Of a DNA stretch of 64,000 nt, positions 37,241 through 46,544 are shown piece by piece. The position numbers were made by a program, and so were the translations under genes. The notes beneath the pieces were generated by a model. It was not told the origin of the DNA, did not search any database, and saw only the letters and a program-made list of their open reading frames with translations. This stretch comes from Deferribacteres bacterium. GTDB lineage: Bacteria; Zhuqueibacterota; Zhuqueibacteria; Zhuqueibacterales; Geothermadaptataceae. Numbering within the stretch: position 1 is the first letter of the stretch; every line of letters begins with the position of its first letter. The stretch lies in NCBI GenBank assembly GCA_020633675.1, contig JACKDE010000004.1, positions 124,001 through 188,000 on the forward strand. Direction: 5' to 3'.

Positions 37241-39064
37241 GTGAAGTATTTACGTTTTTGGTCAATAACGCTTTGCTTGCTCTTTTGCGCCCAAATTGCC
37301 ACTGCCCAAACCCCGGAATGGGCAAAGGGTGCTGTATGGTACCAAATCTTTCCCGAGCGTTTTCGCAACGGCTCCCCGGACAATGATCCGACGTACAAAG
37401 AAGTGGCAGACTATCCACCATACCGCAATGTGATGCAGCACGGCGGTTTTCCATGGAAGCTGCACCCCTGGACATCTGATTGGTACACATTGCAGCAATG
37501 GGAAATCGAACGCGAAAAGCCTTTTTATGACATCATTTGGGATCGGCGTTATGGCGGCGATTTAATCGGCGTGATCGATAAACTCGATTACTTGCAGGAT
37601 CTGGGCGTGGAAGTACTCTATTTCAACCCGGTTTTTGAGGGCTACTCCCTCCATAAATATGATGCGGCAACCTACCATCACATCGATAACAATTTCGGCC
37701 CCGATCCCAAGGGTGACTGGGATGCGATATGGAACGAAACTGAAGATCCTGCCACCTGGACGTGGACCTCAGCCGATTCCACCTTTTTAAAGTTGATAAA
37801 GGAAGCGCATGCTCGGGGCATTCGGATTGTGATCGATGGCGTTTTCAACCATTCCGGCACCGATTTTTGGGCGCTGCGCGATGTGATCAAAAATCAGCAG
37901 AAATCAAAGTTTAAAGATTGGTTTGAAATCGAAAGCTGGGACGATCCGAGCACCCCGGATACCAACGAATTCGACTATAAAGGTTGGTGGGGTTTTAAAG
38001 GGCATCCAGAATTCAAAGAAACCGAGGCTGGTTTTGTTGACGATGGTGTAAAGCAGTATTTTTTCAATATCACCCGCCGCTGGATGGATCCGAATGGCGA
38101 CGGCGATCCATCCGATGGCATCGATGGCTGGCGGCTGGATGTCGCGGAAGATGTGAACACGGTTTTCTGGGAAGAGTGGCAGCAAGTGGTCAAATCTATC
38201 AATCCCGAAGCCTTTACGCTGGCCGAAATTTGGGTGGAAAAACCGGAATGGATTGAAAAAAAGCGCTCCGATGCGTTGATGAACTATCCAGTCGCCAAGT
38301 TGATGGTGAGCTGGTTTATCGACAAAGAAAAGCGTATTTCGGTGACCGAACTGGATCGCGAATTGGCGCGTGTACGCTACCTTTATCCTGAAGAAACCAC
38401 TCATGCGATGTACAACCTGATCGACAGCCACGACACAGACCGCCTTGCCAGCATGATCAAAAATCCGGATCGCATCTATAACACACAGGAGAGCCTGCGC
38501 AGCAATCCCAAATACGATCCGCGCAAACTGAACGATTCAGAGCTTCGCATTCAAAAACTGATCGCATTGTTTCAAATGACCTACATCGGGGCGCCGGCGG
38601 TTTACTATGGCGATGAAGCCGGCATGTGGGGCGGCAAAGATCCCGATTGCCGCAAACCGATGATCTGGCCTGATCTGCAGTACGAAAACGAAACCTACAC
38701 CTTGCTTCGTCCCTATCTCACCGAACCGGATGAGGTTCGCTTCAATGAAGACATGTTCAATTACTATCAAAATCTGATCCGCATTCGCAAAGAGACGCCC
38801 GCGCTTAAAAAGGGCAGCTTTAAAACGTTGTTGGTCGATGACGAGAGAGAAATGTATGCTTTCACCCGCATGCACGGCAGCAGCTATGTCATTACAATTT
38901 TCAACAACGGTGAACATGCGAGCAAAGCCGTGCTGGCGACCGAACTCGAAAGTGGCGCGACGCTGACTGATGCACTCAACGGCGGCGAATACACTGTGCA
39001 AAACAGCCTGCTGCCCGTCGAATTAGCAGGCAAATCTGGCGCAATTTTGATTGTCCAAAATTAA
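37241..39064 (+). CDS. Secreted GH13 alpha-amylase/neopullulanase-type enzyme
   Basis: A 607-residue family 13 hydrolase with an ordinary signal peptide (KYLRFWSITLCLLFCAQIATAQ), so it is soluble periplasmic or secreted, unlike its lipoprotein paralogue at 17947-19800. Motifs: DGVFNHSG (about 199), GWRLDVAEDV with nucleophile Asp (about 295), LAEIW with acid/base Glu (about 328) and DSHDTDR (about 395). The start is GTG with GAGGG at good spacing. It is the first gene of the rightward arm, 81 bases before the symporter, and lies under the candidate operators. Confidence 0.92.
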   Translation: MKYLRFWSITLCLLFCAQIATAQTPEWAKGAVWYQIFPERFRNGSPDNDPTYKEVADYPPYRNVMQHGGFPWKLHPWTSDWYTLQQWEIEREKPFYDIIWDRRYGGDLIGVIDKLDYLQDLGVEVLYFNPVFEGYSLHKYDAATYHHIDNNFGPDPKGDWDAIWNETEDPATWTWTSADSTFLKLIKEAHARGIRIVIDGVFNHSGTDFWALRDVIKNQQKSKFKDWFEIESWDDPSTPDTNEFDYKGWWGFKGHPEFKETEAGFVDDGVKQYFFNITRRWMDPNGDGDPSDGIDGWRLDVAEDVNTVFWEEWQQVVKSINPEAFTLAEIWVEKPEWIEKKRSDALMNYPVAKLMVSWFIDKEKRISVTELDRELARVRYLYPEETTHAMYNLIDSHDTDRLASMIKNPDRIYNTQESLRSNPKYDPRKLNDSELRIQKLIALFQMTYIGAPAVYYGDEAGMWGGKDPDCRKPMIWPDLQYENETYTLLRPYLTEPDEVRFNEDMFNYYQNLIRIRKETPALKKGSFKTLLVDDEREMYAFTRMHGSSYVITIFNNGEHASKAVLATELESGATLTDALNGGEYTVQNSLLPVELAGKSGAILIVQN

Positions 39065-39145
39065 TCTTGCCGGTACTCAGCTAAAATTCAATTTATCGGC
39101 TGGGCCACTGGCAAGTCAGTTTACCCACAGCGGGAGGGAGGAATA

Positions 39146-40960
39146 ATGACCGCTTTCGATTACACCATTGTCGTTGTCTATCTTGCGGCGATTGTGCTGG
39201 TCGGGCTTTACCTGGAAAAGCGCGCTTCGACCGGCATCGACTCGTATTTTCTTGGCGGACGCACCATGCCGTGGTGGGCGCTCGGCGCCTCCGGTATGGC
39301 CTCCAATTTCGACGTCAGCGGCACGATGATCAACACCGCCTTCATTTTCGCGCTCGGCGCCAGCGGCATGTTTATCGAAATCCGTGGCGGTGTAACGCTG
39401 ATTATGGCGTTTCTGATGATTTTTCAGGGCAAATGGAACCGGCGCGCCATGGTGATGACCCTGGCCGAATGGATGCATTTCCGCTTCGGCACCGGTAGAC
39501 AGGGCGATGTTGCGCGTTTGGTCGCTGCTGTCTCGGTGATGATCATGACCGTCGCGATGATCACCTATTTTGCCATCGGCTCCGGCAAATTCATCAGCGA
39601 ATTTCTCGGTATTCCCGCTTTTCTCGGCCTGTCCGGCGAGTTCTGGGCAGCAACCCTGATGATCGTGCTGGCCACCATCTATACAGTCGCTTCCGGTTTG
39701 TACGGCGTGGTCTGGACCGATGTTTTCCAGGGCATTCTGGTTTTTGGAACCCTGATCTACATTTGCGTGATGGCGTTCACGCAGTTCAATTTGCCCGAAA
39801 CGTTTCAGATTTCCGTGCCGCTCAAAGAAGGCGGCTTCATGCCAATCGAAACAACCCGCGATGCCTGGACCAGCGTCGCGCCGACCTGGAATCTGAATAT
39901 CCCCGAGGTCTCGGCCTATTCGATTTACAATCTGTTCGGGATTGCAATTTTGTTTTATTTGCTGAAAGTCACGCTGGAAGGCAGCGGCGGCACCAGCCAG
40001 TACATGATTCAGCGCTTTTTTGCTTCGCGCAGTGACCGCGAATCCGGCCTGCTTTCGCTGTTTTGGACATTGCTATTGTCCTTCCGCTGGCCGTTCATCA
40101 TGGCCTTTGCTATCATGGGCGTGGTTTTGGGTGCGCAACAGGGCGTGATCGATGATCCCGAAAAAGTGCTGCCGGTGGTCATCAACCAGTTTGTACCAGT
40201 CGGCATCAAGGGCTTGCTGATCGCAGGTCTCATGGCAGCGGCAATGTCCACTTTCGACTCGACAGTCAACGCCGGCGCAGCATACTGGGTGAAAGACATT
40301 TATCAAACATACATCAATCCAAAAGCGACCGAAAAGCAACTGCTGATCCATAGCCGTGTGTCATCGGTCATCCTGGTTTTGCTCGGTTTATTCTTCACCA
40401 TTTTCATTCGAAACATCAATGAAATCTGGGGCTGGATTACATCGAGCCTGGGGGCAGGATTGCTGATCCCGACGTTGCTGCGCTGGTACTGGTGGCGCAT
40501 GAATGGCTACGGCTTTGCGGCGGGTACGGTCGCCGGCATGCTGGCGGCGGTTGTGCAGCGCGCGCTCTGGCCCGGCATCGAAGAATATTTCTCGTTCACC
40601 ATCGCAACCCTGGCTTCGCTGGCAGGCGTGATCATCGGCACCTATTTGTCGGAGCCGACCGATAAAAATGTGTTGCTCGAGTTTTATCGCCGCACCCGGC
40701 CTTTTGGCGCCTGGGGCCCAATCCGCGAGCGTGTGCCCGGCCACTTGATGGAAAAAATCAATTCCGAAAACCGCCGAGACATCATCGCAACTTTTTTTGC
40801 GGTGCCGTGGCAGATCGTGCTGTTCCTGACCGGCATGACCATCATCATGAAAACATGGAGCCAGTTTGCCACCCTGCTGCTGATTCTGGTTTTCCTGTCG
40901 CTCGGGCTCTACTATTTTTGGTACCGGCATTTATCGACCGAAGTCCGCATGGACGACTGA
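39146..40960 (+). CDS. Sodium:solute symporter family transporter
   Basis: A 604-residue inner-membrane carrier of the SSS family with about 13-15 hydrophobic helices starting at residue 4. Family features include the TMPWWALGASGMASNFDVSGT region (about 42-62) and GSGGTSQYMIQRFFA (about 280). A strong GGGAGGGAGGA ribosome site precedes the ATG. It lies among glucan hydrolases, so I infer uptake of glucose, maltose or a related sugar. SSS members also carry many other solutes, so the substrate is not proven. A terminator follows it. Confidence 0.92.
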   Translation: MTAFDYTIVVVYLAAIVLVGLYLEKRASTGIDSYFLGGRTMPWWALGASGMASNFDVSGTMINTAFIFALGASGMFIEIRGGVTLIMAFLMIFQGKWNRRAMVMTLAEWMHFRFGTGRQGDVARLVAAVSVMIMTVAMITYFAIGSGKFISEFLGIPAFLGLSGEFWAATLMIVLATIYTVASGLYGVVWTDVFQGILVFGTLIYICVMAFTQFNLPETFQISVPLKEGGFMPIETTRDAWTSVAPTWNLNIPEVSAYSIYNLFGIAILFYLLKVTLEGSGGTSQYMIQRFFASRSDRESGLLSLFWTLLLSFRWPFIMAFAIMGVVLGAQQGVIDDPEKVLPVVINQFVPVGIKGLLIAGLMAAAMSTFDSTVNAGAAYWVKDIYQTYINPKATEKQLLIHSRVSSVILVLLGLFFTIFIRNINEIWGWITSSLGAGLLIPTLLRWYWWRMNGYGFAAGTVAGMLAAVVQRALWPGIEEYFSFTIATLASLAGVIIGTYLSEPTDKNVLLEFYRRTRPFGAWGPIRERVPGHLMEKINSENRRDIIATFFAVPWQIVLFLTGMTIIMKTWSQFATLLLILVFLSLGLYYFWYRHLSTEVRMDD

Positions 40961-40996
40961 GCCGACTCAAGTTTGACAAAACGGCGATTTGATAGA

Positions 40997-41036
40997 AAGC
41001 AAGCCTGCCAGCCTGCACAGCTGGTTGGGCTTGCTT
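40997..41036 (+). terminator. Intrinsic terminator after the symporter
   Basis: A 9-bp outer stem (AAGCAAGCC/GGCTTGCTT) encloses a smaller CCAG/CTGG stem and is followed by ATTTTTTG. It lies 37 bases after the symporter stop, so the next two GH13 genes may have their own promoter in the following 110 bases. Confidence 0.75.
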
Positions 41037-41148
41037 ATTTTTTGTATTGAGGCAGCCAAATCAGTTTTTTTTGCAGCTTAACGAATTTCGATTGAACCAG
41101 TTACAGCGTACAATCATTTTAACGAAATCCACTATTTACAGAAGAGCC

Positions 41149-44043
41149 ATGCGTTTACAAAAATTCATATTGTCACTGCTTTCGATTGTCCTTTTTGCCA
41201 ATGTAGGCCGTTCTCAGGTCATCACGACCATACCGCAATTTGCCACCGAAAACGACTCGATTGTGGTGATTTTTGATGCCACTGCCGGCGATGGCGGACT
41301 GGCAGGCTACACCGGCGATATTTATGCGCACACCGGCGTGCTCACCGATCAGAGCGGCTCGACAGGCTGGCGCTACGTCATTGCGGATTGGGGTGTCAAT
41401 CTTCCGAAAGCAAAGTTGACCAATCTTGGCCCAGATCGGTGGCAGTTGACCATAGGCAAGGTACACGAGTATTACGGTGTGCCGCAAAACGAAAAGATCT
41501 ACCAACTGGCCTTTGTTTTTCGAAACAGCGACGGCTCACGCACCGGCCGGGATGCCAATGGCGCCGATATTTTCTTGCCGCTTTTTGAATCGGGTCTGAG
41601 CCTGGTTTTCATCGAACCTGAAATCTCGATTCCGTTCGGCGATCCGGCGCGAACACCGCTTTTCATCAACAACAAGGATACCCTGAAATTGCGCACAACC
41701 GCAGCTGCGGTCGGCACCAAACTGGCATCGCTGCGGTTGTTTGAGGATAAGCAGATCCTTGCAGAAGCGCCAAGCGACACACTAGCTTACGATTTCATTG
41801 GCGCTGCACTTGACGCCGGAATGCACCAGTTCAGCCTGTTAGCATACGACACTGCCGGCCTCGCCGACTCGACGGCATTTCTCGTCATGGTCAATCCCGC
41901 GCCACGCAATCTGCGCTACCCTTCCGGCACGGTCGATGGCATCAACGTGAACGACAACAGCTCGGTCACGCTGTCGCTATTTGCACCGAAAAAGGAATTT
42001 GTCTACGTGCTCGGCGATTTCAACGATTGGAAGGTCGACACCACCTATTTTATGAATCGCTACGAAGTGAGCCCGGACAGCGTGCGTTTCTGGCTGACGA
42101 TCGATGGACTGGACGCCAGCACCGAATATGCCTACCAGTATCTCGTTGATGGTACGCTGCGCACCGCCGATCCGTATACCGAAAAAATTCTCGATCCCTG
42201 GAACGATCAATACATTCCGGCGAAAACCTACCCCAATCTCAAGCCTTATCCGCATGGCAAAACCGCGGAAATCGTTTCGACATTTCAGATCGAGCAGGAC
42301 GAATATCAGTGGGATACAGAAAACCTTTTTCTTCGTTTGCCGCAGGAAGATTTGGTGATTTATGAACTGCTGGTGCGTGATTTTGTCGGAGCGCGCAATT
42401 ACCAAACCTTGATCGATACACTCGATTATCTGAGCAAACTCGGCGTTAATGCCATCGAATTGATGCCGGTCAACGAATTCGAAGGCAATGACAGCTGGGG
42501 CTACAATCCGATGTATTATTTTGCGCCGGATAAATACTATGGCACCAAAAACGATCTCAAACGCTTCATCGATGCCTGTCACCAGCGCGGCATGGCGGTG
42601 ATTTTGGACATGGTGCTGAACCATTCCACCGGCCAGTCACCTTTTGTGCGGCTGTACGCGAACGGCAATTATGGCCCGCCCAGCGCGGATAATCCGTGGT
42701 TCAACACCTCGTCGCCCAATCCGGTGTTCAGCTTTTTCGAAGACATGGATCACGAAAGTGAAGCCACGCAGATTTTCACAGACCGCGTCAATGCATTTTG
42801 GCTGCAAGAGTATCGCATCGATGGCTATCGCTTCGATTTTACCAAAGGCATGACCAACACCCCCGGCGACGGCGGCGGCTACGATGGCGCCCGCATCGCG
42901 ATCCTGAAGCGCATGGCAGACCAAATCCGGACAGTGGATCCGTATGCTTATATTATTTTAGAACATTTCGCCGACAATCGCGAAGAGATTGAACTCTCAG
43001 ATTATGGCATGTTGTTGTGGGGCAATTCGAACTACAATTACAATGAAGCGACCATGGGCTACCACGATGGCGGTAAATCGGATTTTTCGTGGGGTTACTA
43101 CGGTACACGCGGCTGGCGCCAGCCCAATCTGGTTACCTATATGGAAAGCCACGATGAAGAGCGGCTGATGTTCAAAAATCTTCAATACGGCAATGGCGCG
43201 GGCAGCTACAGCGTCAAAACGCTGGATACGGCTCTCGACCGCATTCAGTTGGCTGCCAGCTTTTTCCTGACCCTTCCCGGCCCCAAAATGATCTGGCAAT
43301 TCGGCGAGCTTGGCTATGATATTTCCATCGACAATCCGTGCCGGGTGTGCCAAAAACCGATTTTGTGGAATTATTATCAGGTTCCAACGCGCAACAAGCT
43401 GTATCGCACATTTCAGGCCCTGCTCAAACTGCGTCGCGAAAATGAGGTTTTCCGCAGCGCTGGCACGGAGGTCGATTTGTGGCTGAACCATCCCGGCGGG
43501 CTGAAACGCATCCGTTTGAACCACCCCAGCACGCAGGTCAGCATCATCGGCAATTTCGGTGTGGCCGCAGCCAATATTTCGGCGGAATTCTACAATCGCG
43601 GCAACTGGTTCGAGTTTTTCTCCGGTGACAGTATCAGCGTGACCGATCCGGGCATGGTTTTCAACCTTGGCCCGGGTGAGTTCCGCATTTTCACTAACAA
43701 ACGGCTCGAGCGCCCGGACAGCGATCTCATCACCGCAGTCGAAGAATTGGCCAGTGAGTTACCGGATGCGTTCCACCTGCATCAAAACTATCCGAATCCG
43801 TTCAACCCATCGACAGTGATCAAATATCAATTACCACTAAACAGCCATGTCAAAATCGCAATTTACGATTTGATGGGACGGCGCGTCCGGGAGCTTTTGG
43901 CAAAAGAGATGCCGGCGGGACAGCACAGCATTGCCTGGGATGGCCGGGATGATTATGGACGCGAGTTGGCATCCGGCATCTTTATGGCTCGGATGCAGGC
44001 AGGACAGTTTGTCGAAACACGAAAATTGGTGAAGGTCAAGTAA
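41149..44043 (+). CDS. Multidomain secreted GH13 enzyme with sorting domain
   Basis: A 964-residue secreted enzyme. Signal peptide (MRLQKFILSLLSIVLFANVGRSQ), a beta-rich N-terminal region of unclear family (about 25-250), a CBM48-like module (FAPKKEFVYVLGDFNDWKVD, about 275-360), then a GH13 barrel: YELLVRDF (about 404), LDMVLNHS (about 486), GYRFDFTKG with nucleophile Asp (about 563), ILEHFAD with acid/base Glu (about 604) and ESHDEER (about 665). A C-terminal sorting domain begins HQNYPNPFNPSTVIKY. The CBM48-GH13 order resembles branching and debranching-type enzymes and some alpha-amylases. The ATG at 41149 is chosen for the signal peptide; its ribosome site is weak. Confidence 0.9.
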   Translation: MRLQKFILSLLSIVLFANVGRSQVITTIPQFATENDSIVVIFDATAGDGGLAGYTGDIYAHTGVLTDQSGSTGWRYVIADWGVNLPKAKLTNLGPDRWQLTIGKVHEYYGVPQNEKIYQLAFVFRNSDGSRTGRDANGADIFLPLFESGLSLVFIEPEISIPFGDPARTPLFINNKDTLKLRTTAAAVGTKLASLRLFEDKQILAEAPSDTLAYDFIGAALDAGMHQFSLLAYDTAGLADSTAFLVMVNPAPRNLRYPSGTVDGINVNDNSSVTLSLFAPKKEFVYVLGDFNDWKVDTTYFMNRYEVSPDSVRFWLTIDGLDASTEYAYQYLVDGTLRTADPYTEKILDPWNDQYIPAKTYPNLKPYPHGKTAEIVSTFQIEQDEYQWDTENLFLRLPQEDLVIYELLVRDFVGARNYQTLIDTLDYLSKLGVNAIELMPVNEFEGNDSWGYNPMYYFAPDKYYGTKNDLKRFIDACHQRGMAVILDMVLNHSTGQSPFVRLYANGNYGPPSADNPWFNTSSPNPVFSFFEDMDHESEATQIFTDRVNAFWLQEYRIDGYRFDFTKGMTNTPGDGGGYDGARIAILKRMADQIRTVDPYAYIILEHFADNREEIELSDYGMLLWGNSNYNYNEATMGYHDGGKSDFSWGYYGTRGWRQPNLVTYMESHDEERLMFKNLQYGNGAGSYSVKTLDTALDRIQLAASFFLTLPGPKMIWQFGELGYDISIDNPCRVCQKPILWNYYQVPTRNKLYRTFQALLKLRRENEVFRSAGTEVDLWLNHPGGLKRIRLNHPSTQVSIIGNFGVAAANISAEFYNRGNWFEFFSGDSISVTDPGMVFNLGPGEFRIFTNKRLERPDSDLITAVEELASELPDAFHLHQNYPNPFNPSTVIKYQLPLNSHVKIAIYDLMGRRVRELLAKEMPAGQHSIAWDGRDDYGRELASGIFMARMQAGQFVETRKLVKVK

Positions 44044-46464
44044 ATGAACATCGAATTTTTTGGAACGCGAAGCTCCAAATCGCTTTATCGGCTCAGCCTG
44101 GTGTTGCTGATCATCGGCAGCACTGCCTGCGAAGCGCCCAGGCCGCAAATTCGCGATCTCATCCAGCCGCTCAAACTCACTGCAGGCAAGGCAGACTCGC
44201 TAAGAGTCAGCGATCTTTTTTACGCTGAACACTATGATCTGAACTTTCAGCCACATCCTGACATCGATGCAAAATTGATCGGCGAGAACCTCGTCCTGCA
44301 GCCAAAATCCGCTTTCGAGGGCATGGCAACGCTGGCATTCGATCTCGATGGCCAGCGCTACCACATACCGGTACACTCACAAATCAAACCCACGTACACC
44401 TTCCGATTTCAACCAGAAACGAAGCCGGGTAAAATTTCGGTGATGGGCACATTCAACAGTTGGAATCGCAGCGATACACCGATGCATGATGAAGACGGCG
44501 ATGGCGTGTACGAGGTCACTCTGGCTCTCGATGCCGGGCGCTATCAGTACGAATTTGTGGTCGACAGCCGCGAAATCTACGATCCCGCCAATCCGGTTAA
44601 AGTTCCCAATGGCTTTGGCTATTTCAACTCGATCGCTGAAGTGCCGCCGCGTCATGCCGGGCAAACCTTTTTGCACCGCATGGGCGCTGAAAAAAGCGAC
44701 GGCGTGCTTACTTTGAAATTTGCCTACGAACGCGATGGCCAGGCGGAAAAGCTGGATAAAACGCAGATTACAGCGCTGCTCGATAACCGCAGAATTCCAG
44801 CACAAAGCATGACGATTTCAAAAAATCAGATTGAAGTCAGCCTTGATTTATACCAAATCACTGCTGAAGATGTGTTGCGGATTGCCGTCACCGAAAACGG
44901 CCAAAGCACGCCGATCCAGAATGTTTTTCTCGCCAACCAGCTCGATGCAACGCCGCACAATCACACAGACTGGCACAACGCCGTTATGTATTCGATCATG
45001 ATCGACCGCTTTGCCGACGGTGATGCCAACAACAATAGGCCGGTTTCGTCCCAGAAATTATCGCAAAAGGCGAATTATCAGGGTGGCGATCTGCAGGGTA
45101 TCCTGACCAAAATCCAAAGCGGCTACTTCGATTCGCTGGGAGTCAACACTTTGTGGCTGTCGCCGGTGAACCAAAATACCGACAAAGCCTACCCGGAATG
45201 GCCGCCACCGCATCGCTATTTTAGCGGCTACCACGGCTACTGGCCGATTCATCACCAGCGCGTCGATTCGCGCTACGGCGACATGGCATTGCTTAAAAAA
45301 GTTGTGCAGGAAGCCCATGCTCGCGACATCAAAATCATTCTCGATTTCATCGCCAATCATGTGCATGAAGACCATCCGTTTTTCCGTCAGCATCGCGACT
45401 GGTTTGGCAGTTATGATTTGCCCGATGGCCGCAAAAATATCCGCCTGTGGGACGAATATCGTCTGACCACCTGGTTCGAGCCCTTCCTGCCATCCTTTGA
45501 TTATCCGAACTCGCAGACCGCGCTCGACACCATGACCGATAACGCGGTATGGTGGCTACAGCAAACCGGCATCGATGGCTTCCGGCAGGACGCAGTCAAG
45601 CACATCCCGAACGATTTTTGGCGCACCCTCAACCGCAAAATCAAGAGCGAGGTTGCCATTCCGCAGAATCGCCATGTCTATCAGATCGGCGAAACGTTTG
45701 GCGGCTACGATCTGGTGAGTTCGTACGTCAACAACGGCCAGCTCGATGCTCAGTTTAATTTCAATTTGTACGACGTTGCGAAATACGTTTTTCTGAGCCC
45801 GGATGCTGACTTTTCGATCCTGGCTGCAGAACTGCAACGCACAGCCGCGGTGTATGGCAGCAATCACTTGATGGGCAATGTGATGGACAGCCACGACAAA
45901 GTGCGCTACATGGCCTTTGCCGACGGCGATATCTCGCTCGATGGCGGGGAAGCGATCGAGGCCGCCTGGAGCCATCCACCGCAAGTTGATGATCCGGCGA
46001 GCTATAAAAAATTACAAATTTATCTGGCCTATTTGATGACCATCCCCGGCCTGCCCACGCTGTACTATGGTGACGAAATCGGCATGACCGGCGCGGCTGA
46101 CCCGGACAATCGCCGCATGATGCGTTTCGATGATGATCTGACTGAAAATGAGCGCGCCCATTTTGCGCAAGTTCGACAAATTGTCGGCCTGCGCAAACAA
46201 TTCGACGCGTTGCGCACCGGCGATTTTCGTACTTTGCATACTGACAAAGACTGCCTGATTTTTATGCGCTCTGAAATGAACGAGCGTCTTTTGGTCGCCA
46301 TCAACAAAAGCGATCAACCGCAACAGCGCAGCATCGAATTACCGGCGATTTATAGCAGCAAAACAGCCACGGATGTTATCACGCAGCAAGCGCACACCAT
46401 CGAAAAGCATATGCTGACGCTCGAGGTACCGCCGATTGGCTGGCGGGCGCTTCTTCTGCAATAA
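44044..46464 (+). CDS. GH13 lipoprotein with N-terminal glucan-binding module
   Basis: An 806-residue lipoprotein (lipobox GSTAC, Cys29). After about 90 residues comes an AMPK/CBM48-like module (GKISVMGTFNSWNRSDTP, then GRYQYEFVVDSREI, about 125-190) and a second sandwich region. The GH13 barrel follows: MIDRFADGD (about 320), DFIANHVHE (about 433), GIDGFRQDAVKH with nucleophile Asp (about 514), QIGETFGG with acid/base Glu (about 549) and DSHDKVRY (about 613). The TAAATG junction with the preceding gene means the two are translated from one mRNA. Probably a surface or periplasm-facing alpha-glucan hydrolase; exact bond specificity unknown. Confidence 0.9.
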   Translation: MNIEFFGTRSSKSLYRLSLVLLIIGSTACEAPRPQIRDLIQPLKLTAGKADSLRVSDLFYAEHYDLNFQPHPDIDAKLIGENLVLQPKSAFEGMATLAFDLDGQRYHIPVHSQIKPTYTFRFQPETKPGKISVMGTFNSWNRSDTPMHDEDGDGVYEVTLALDAGRYQYEFVVDSREIYDPANPVKVPNGFGYFNSIAEVPPRHAGQTFLHRMGAEKSDGVLTLKFAYERDGQAEKLDKTQITALLDNRRIPAQSMTISKNQIEVSLDLYQITAEDVLRIAVTENGQSTPIQNVFLANQLDATPHNHTDWHNAVMYSIMIDRFADGDANNNRPVSSQKLSQKANYQGGDLQGILTKIQSGYFDSLGVNTLWLSPVNQNTDKAYPEWPPPHRYFSGYHGYWPIHHQRVDSRYGDMALLKKVVQEAHARDIKIILDFIANHVHEDHPFFRQHRDWFGSYDLPDGRKNIRLWDEYRLTTWFEPFLPSFDYPNSQTALDTMTDNAVWWLQQTGIDGFRQDAVKHIPNDFWRTLNRKIKSEVAIPQNRHVYQIGETFGGYDLVSSYVNNGQLDAQFNFNLYDVAKYVFLSPDADFSILAAELQRTAAVYGSNHLMGNVMDSHDKVRYMAFADGDISLDGGEAIEAAWSHPPQVDDPASYKKLQIYLAYLMTIPGLPTLYYGDEIGMTGAADPDNRRMMRFDDDLTENERAHFAQVRQIVGLRKQFDALRTGDFRTLHTDKDCLIFMRSEMNERLLVAINKSDQPQQRSIELPAIYSSKTATDVITQQAHTIEKHMLTLEVPPIGWRALLLQ

Positions 46465-46472
46465 ATGCCTTT

Positions 46473-46500
46473 GTAGAGACGCAAAATGTTGCGTCTCTAC
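46473..46500. repeat. Hairpin repeat after the GH13 pair
   Basis: A perfect 12-bp inverted repeat (GTAGAGACGCAA/TTGCGTCTCTAC) with a 4-base loop, 9 bases after the stop of the 806-residue enzyme. It has no T tract. Similar GTAGAGACGC palindromes are dispersed in several bacterial phyla as I recall, so it is probably a REP-type element that may protect the 3' end of the mRNA. Confidence 0.7.
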
Positions 46501-46544
46501 GTCGCAGCTTGCATCTTTACTTTTAGCTCTCTATAATTTATCCC

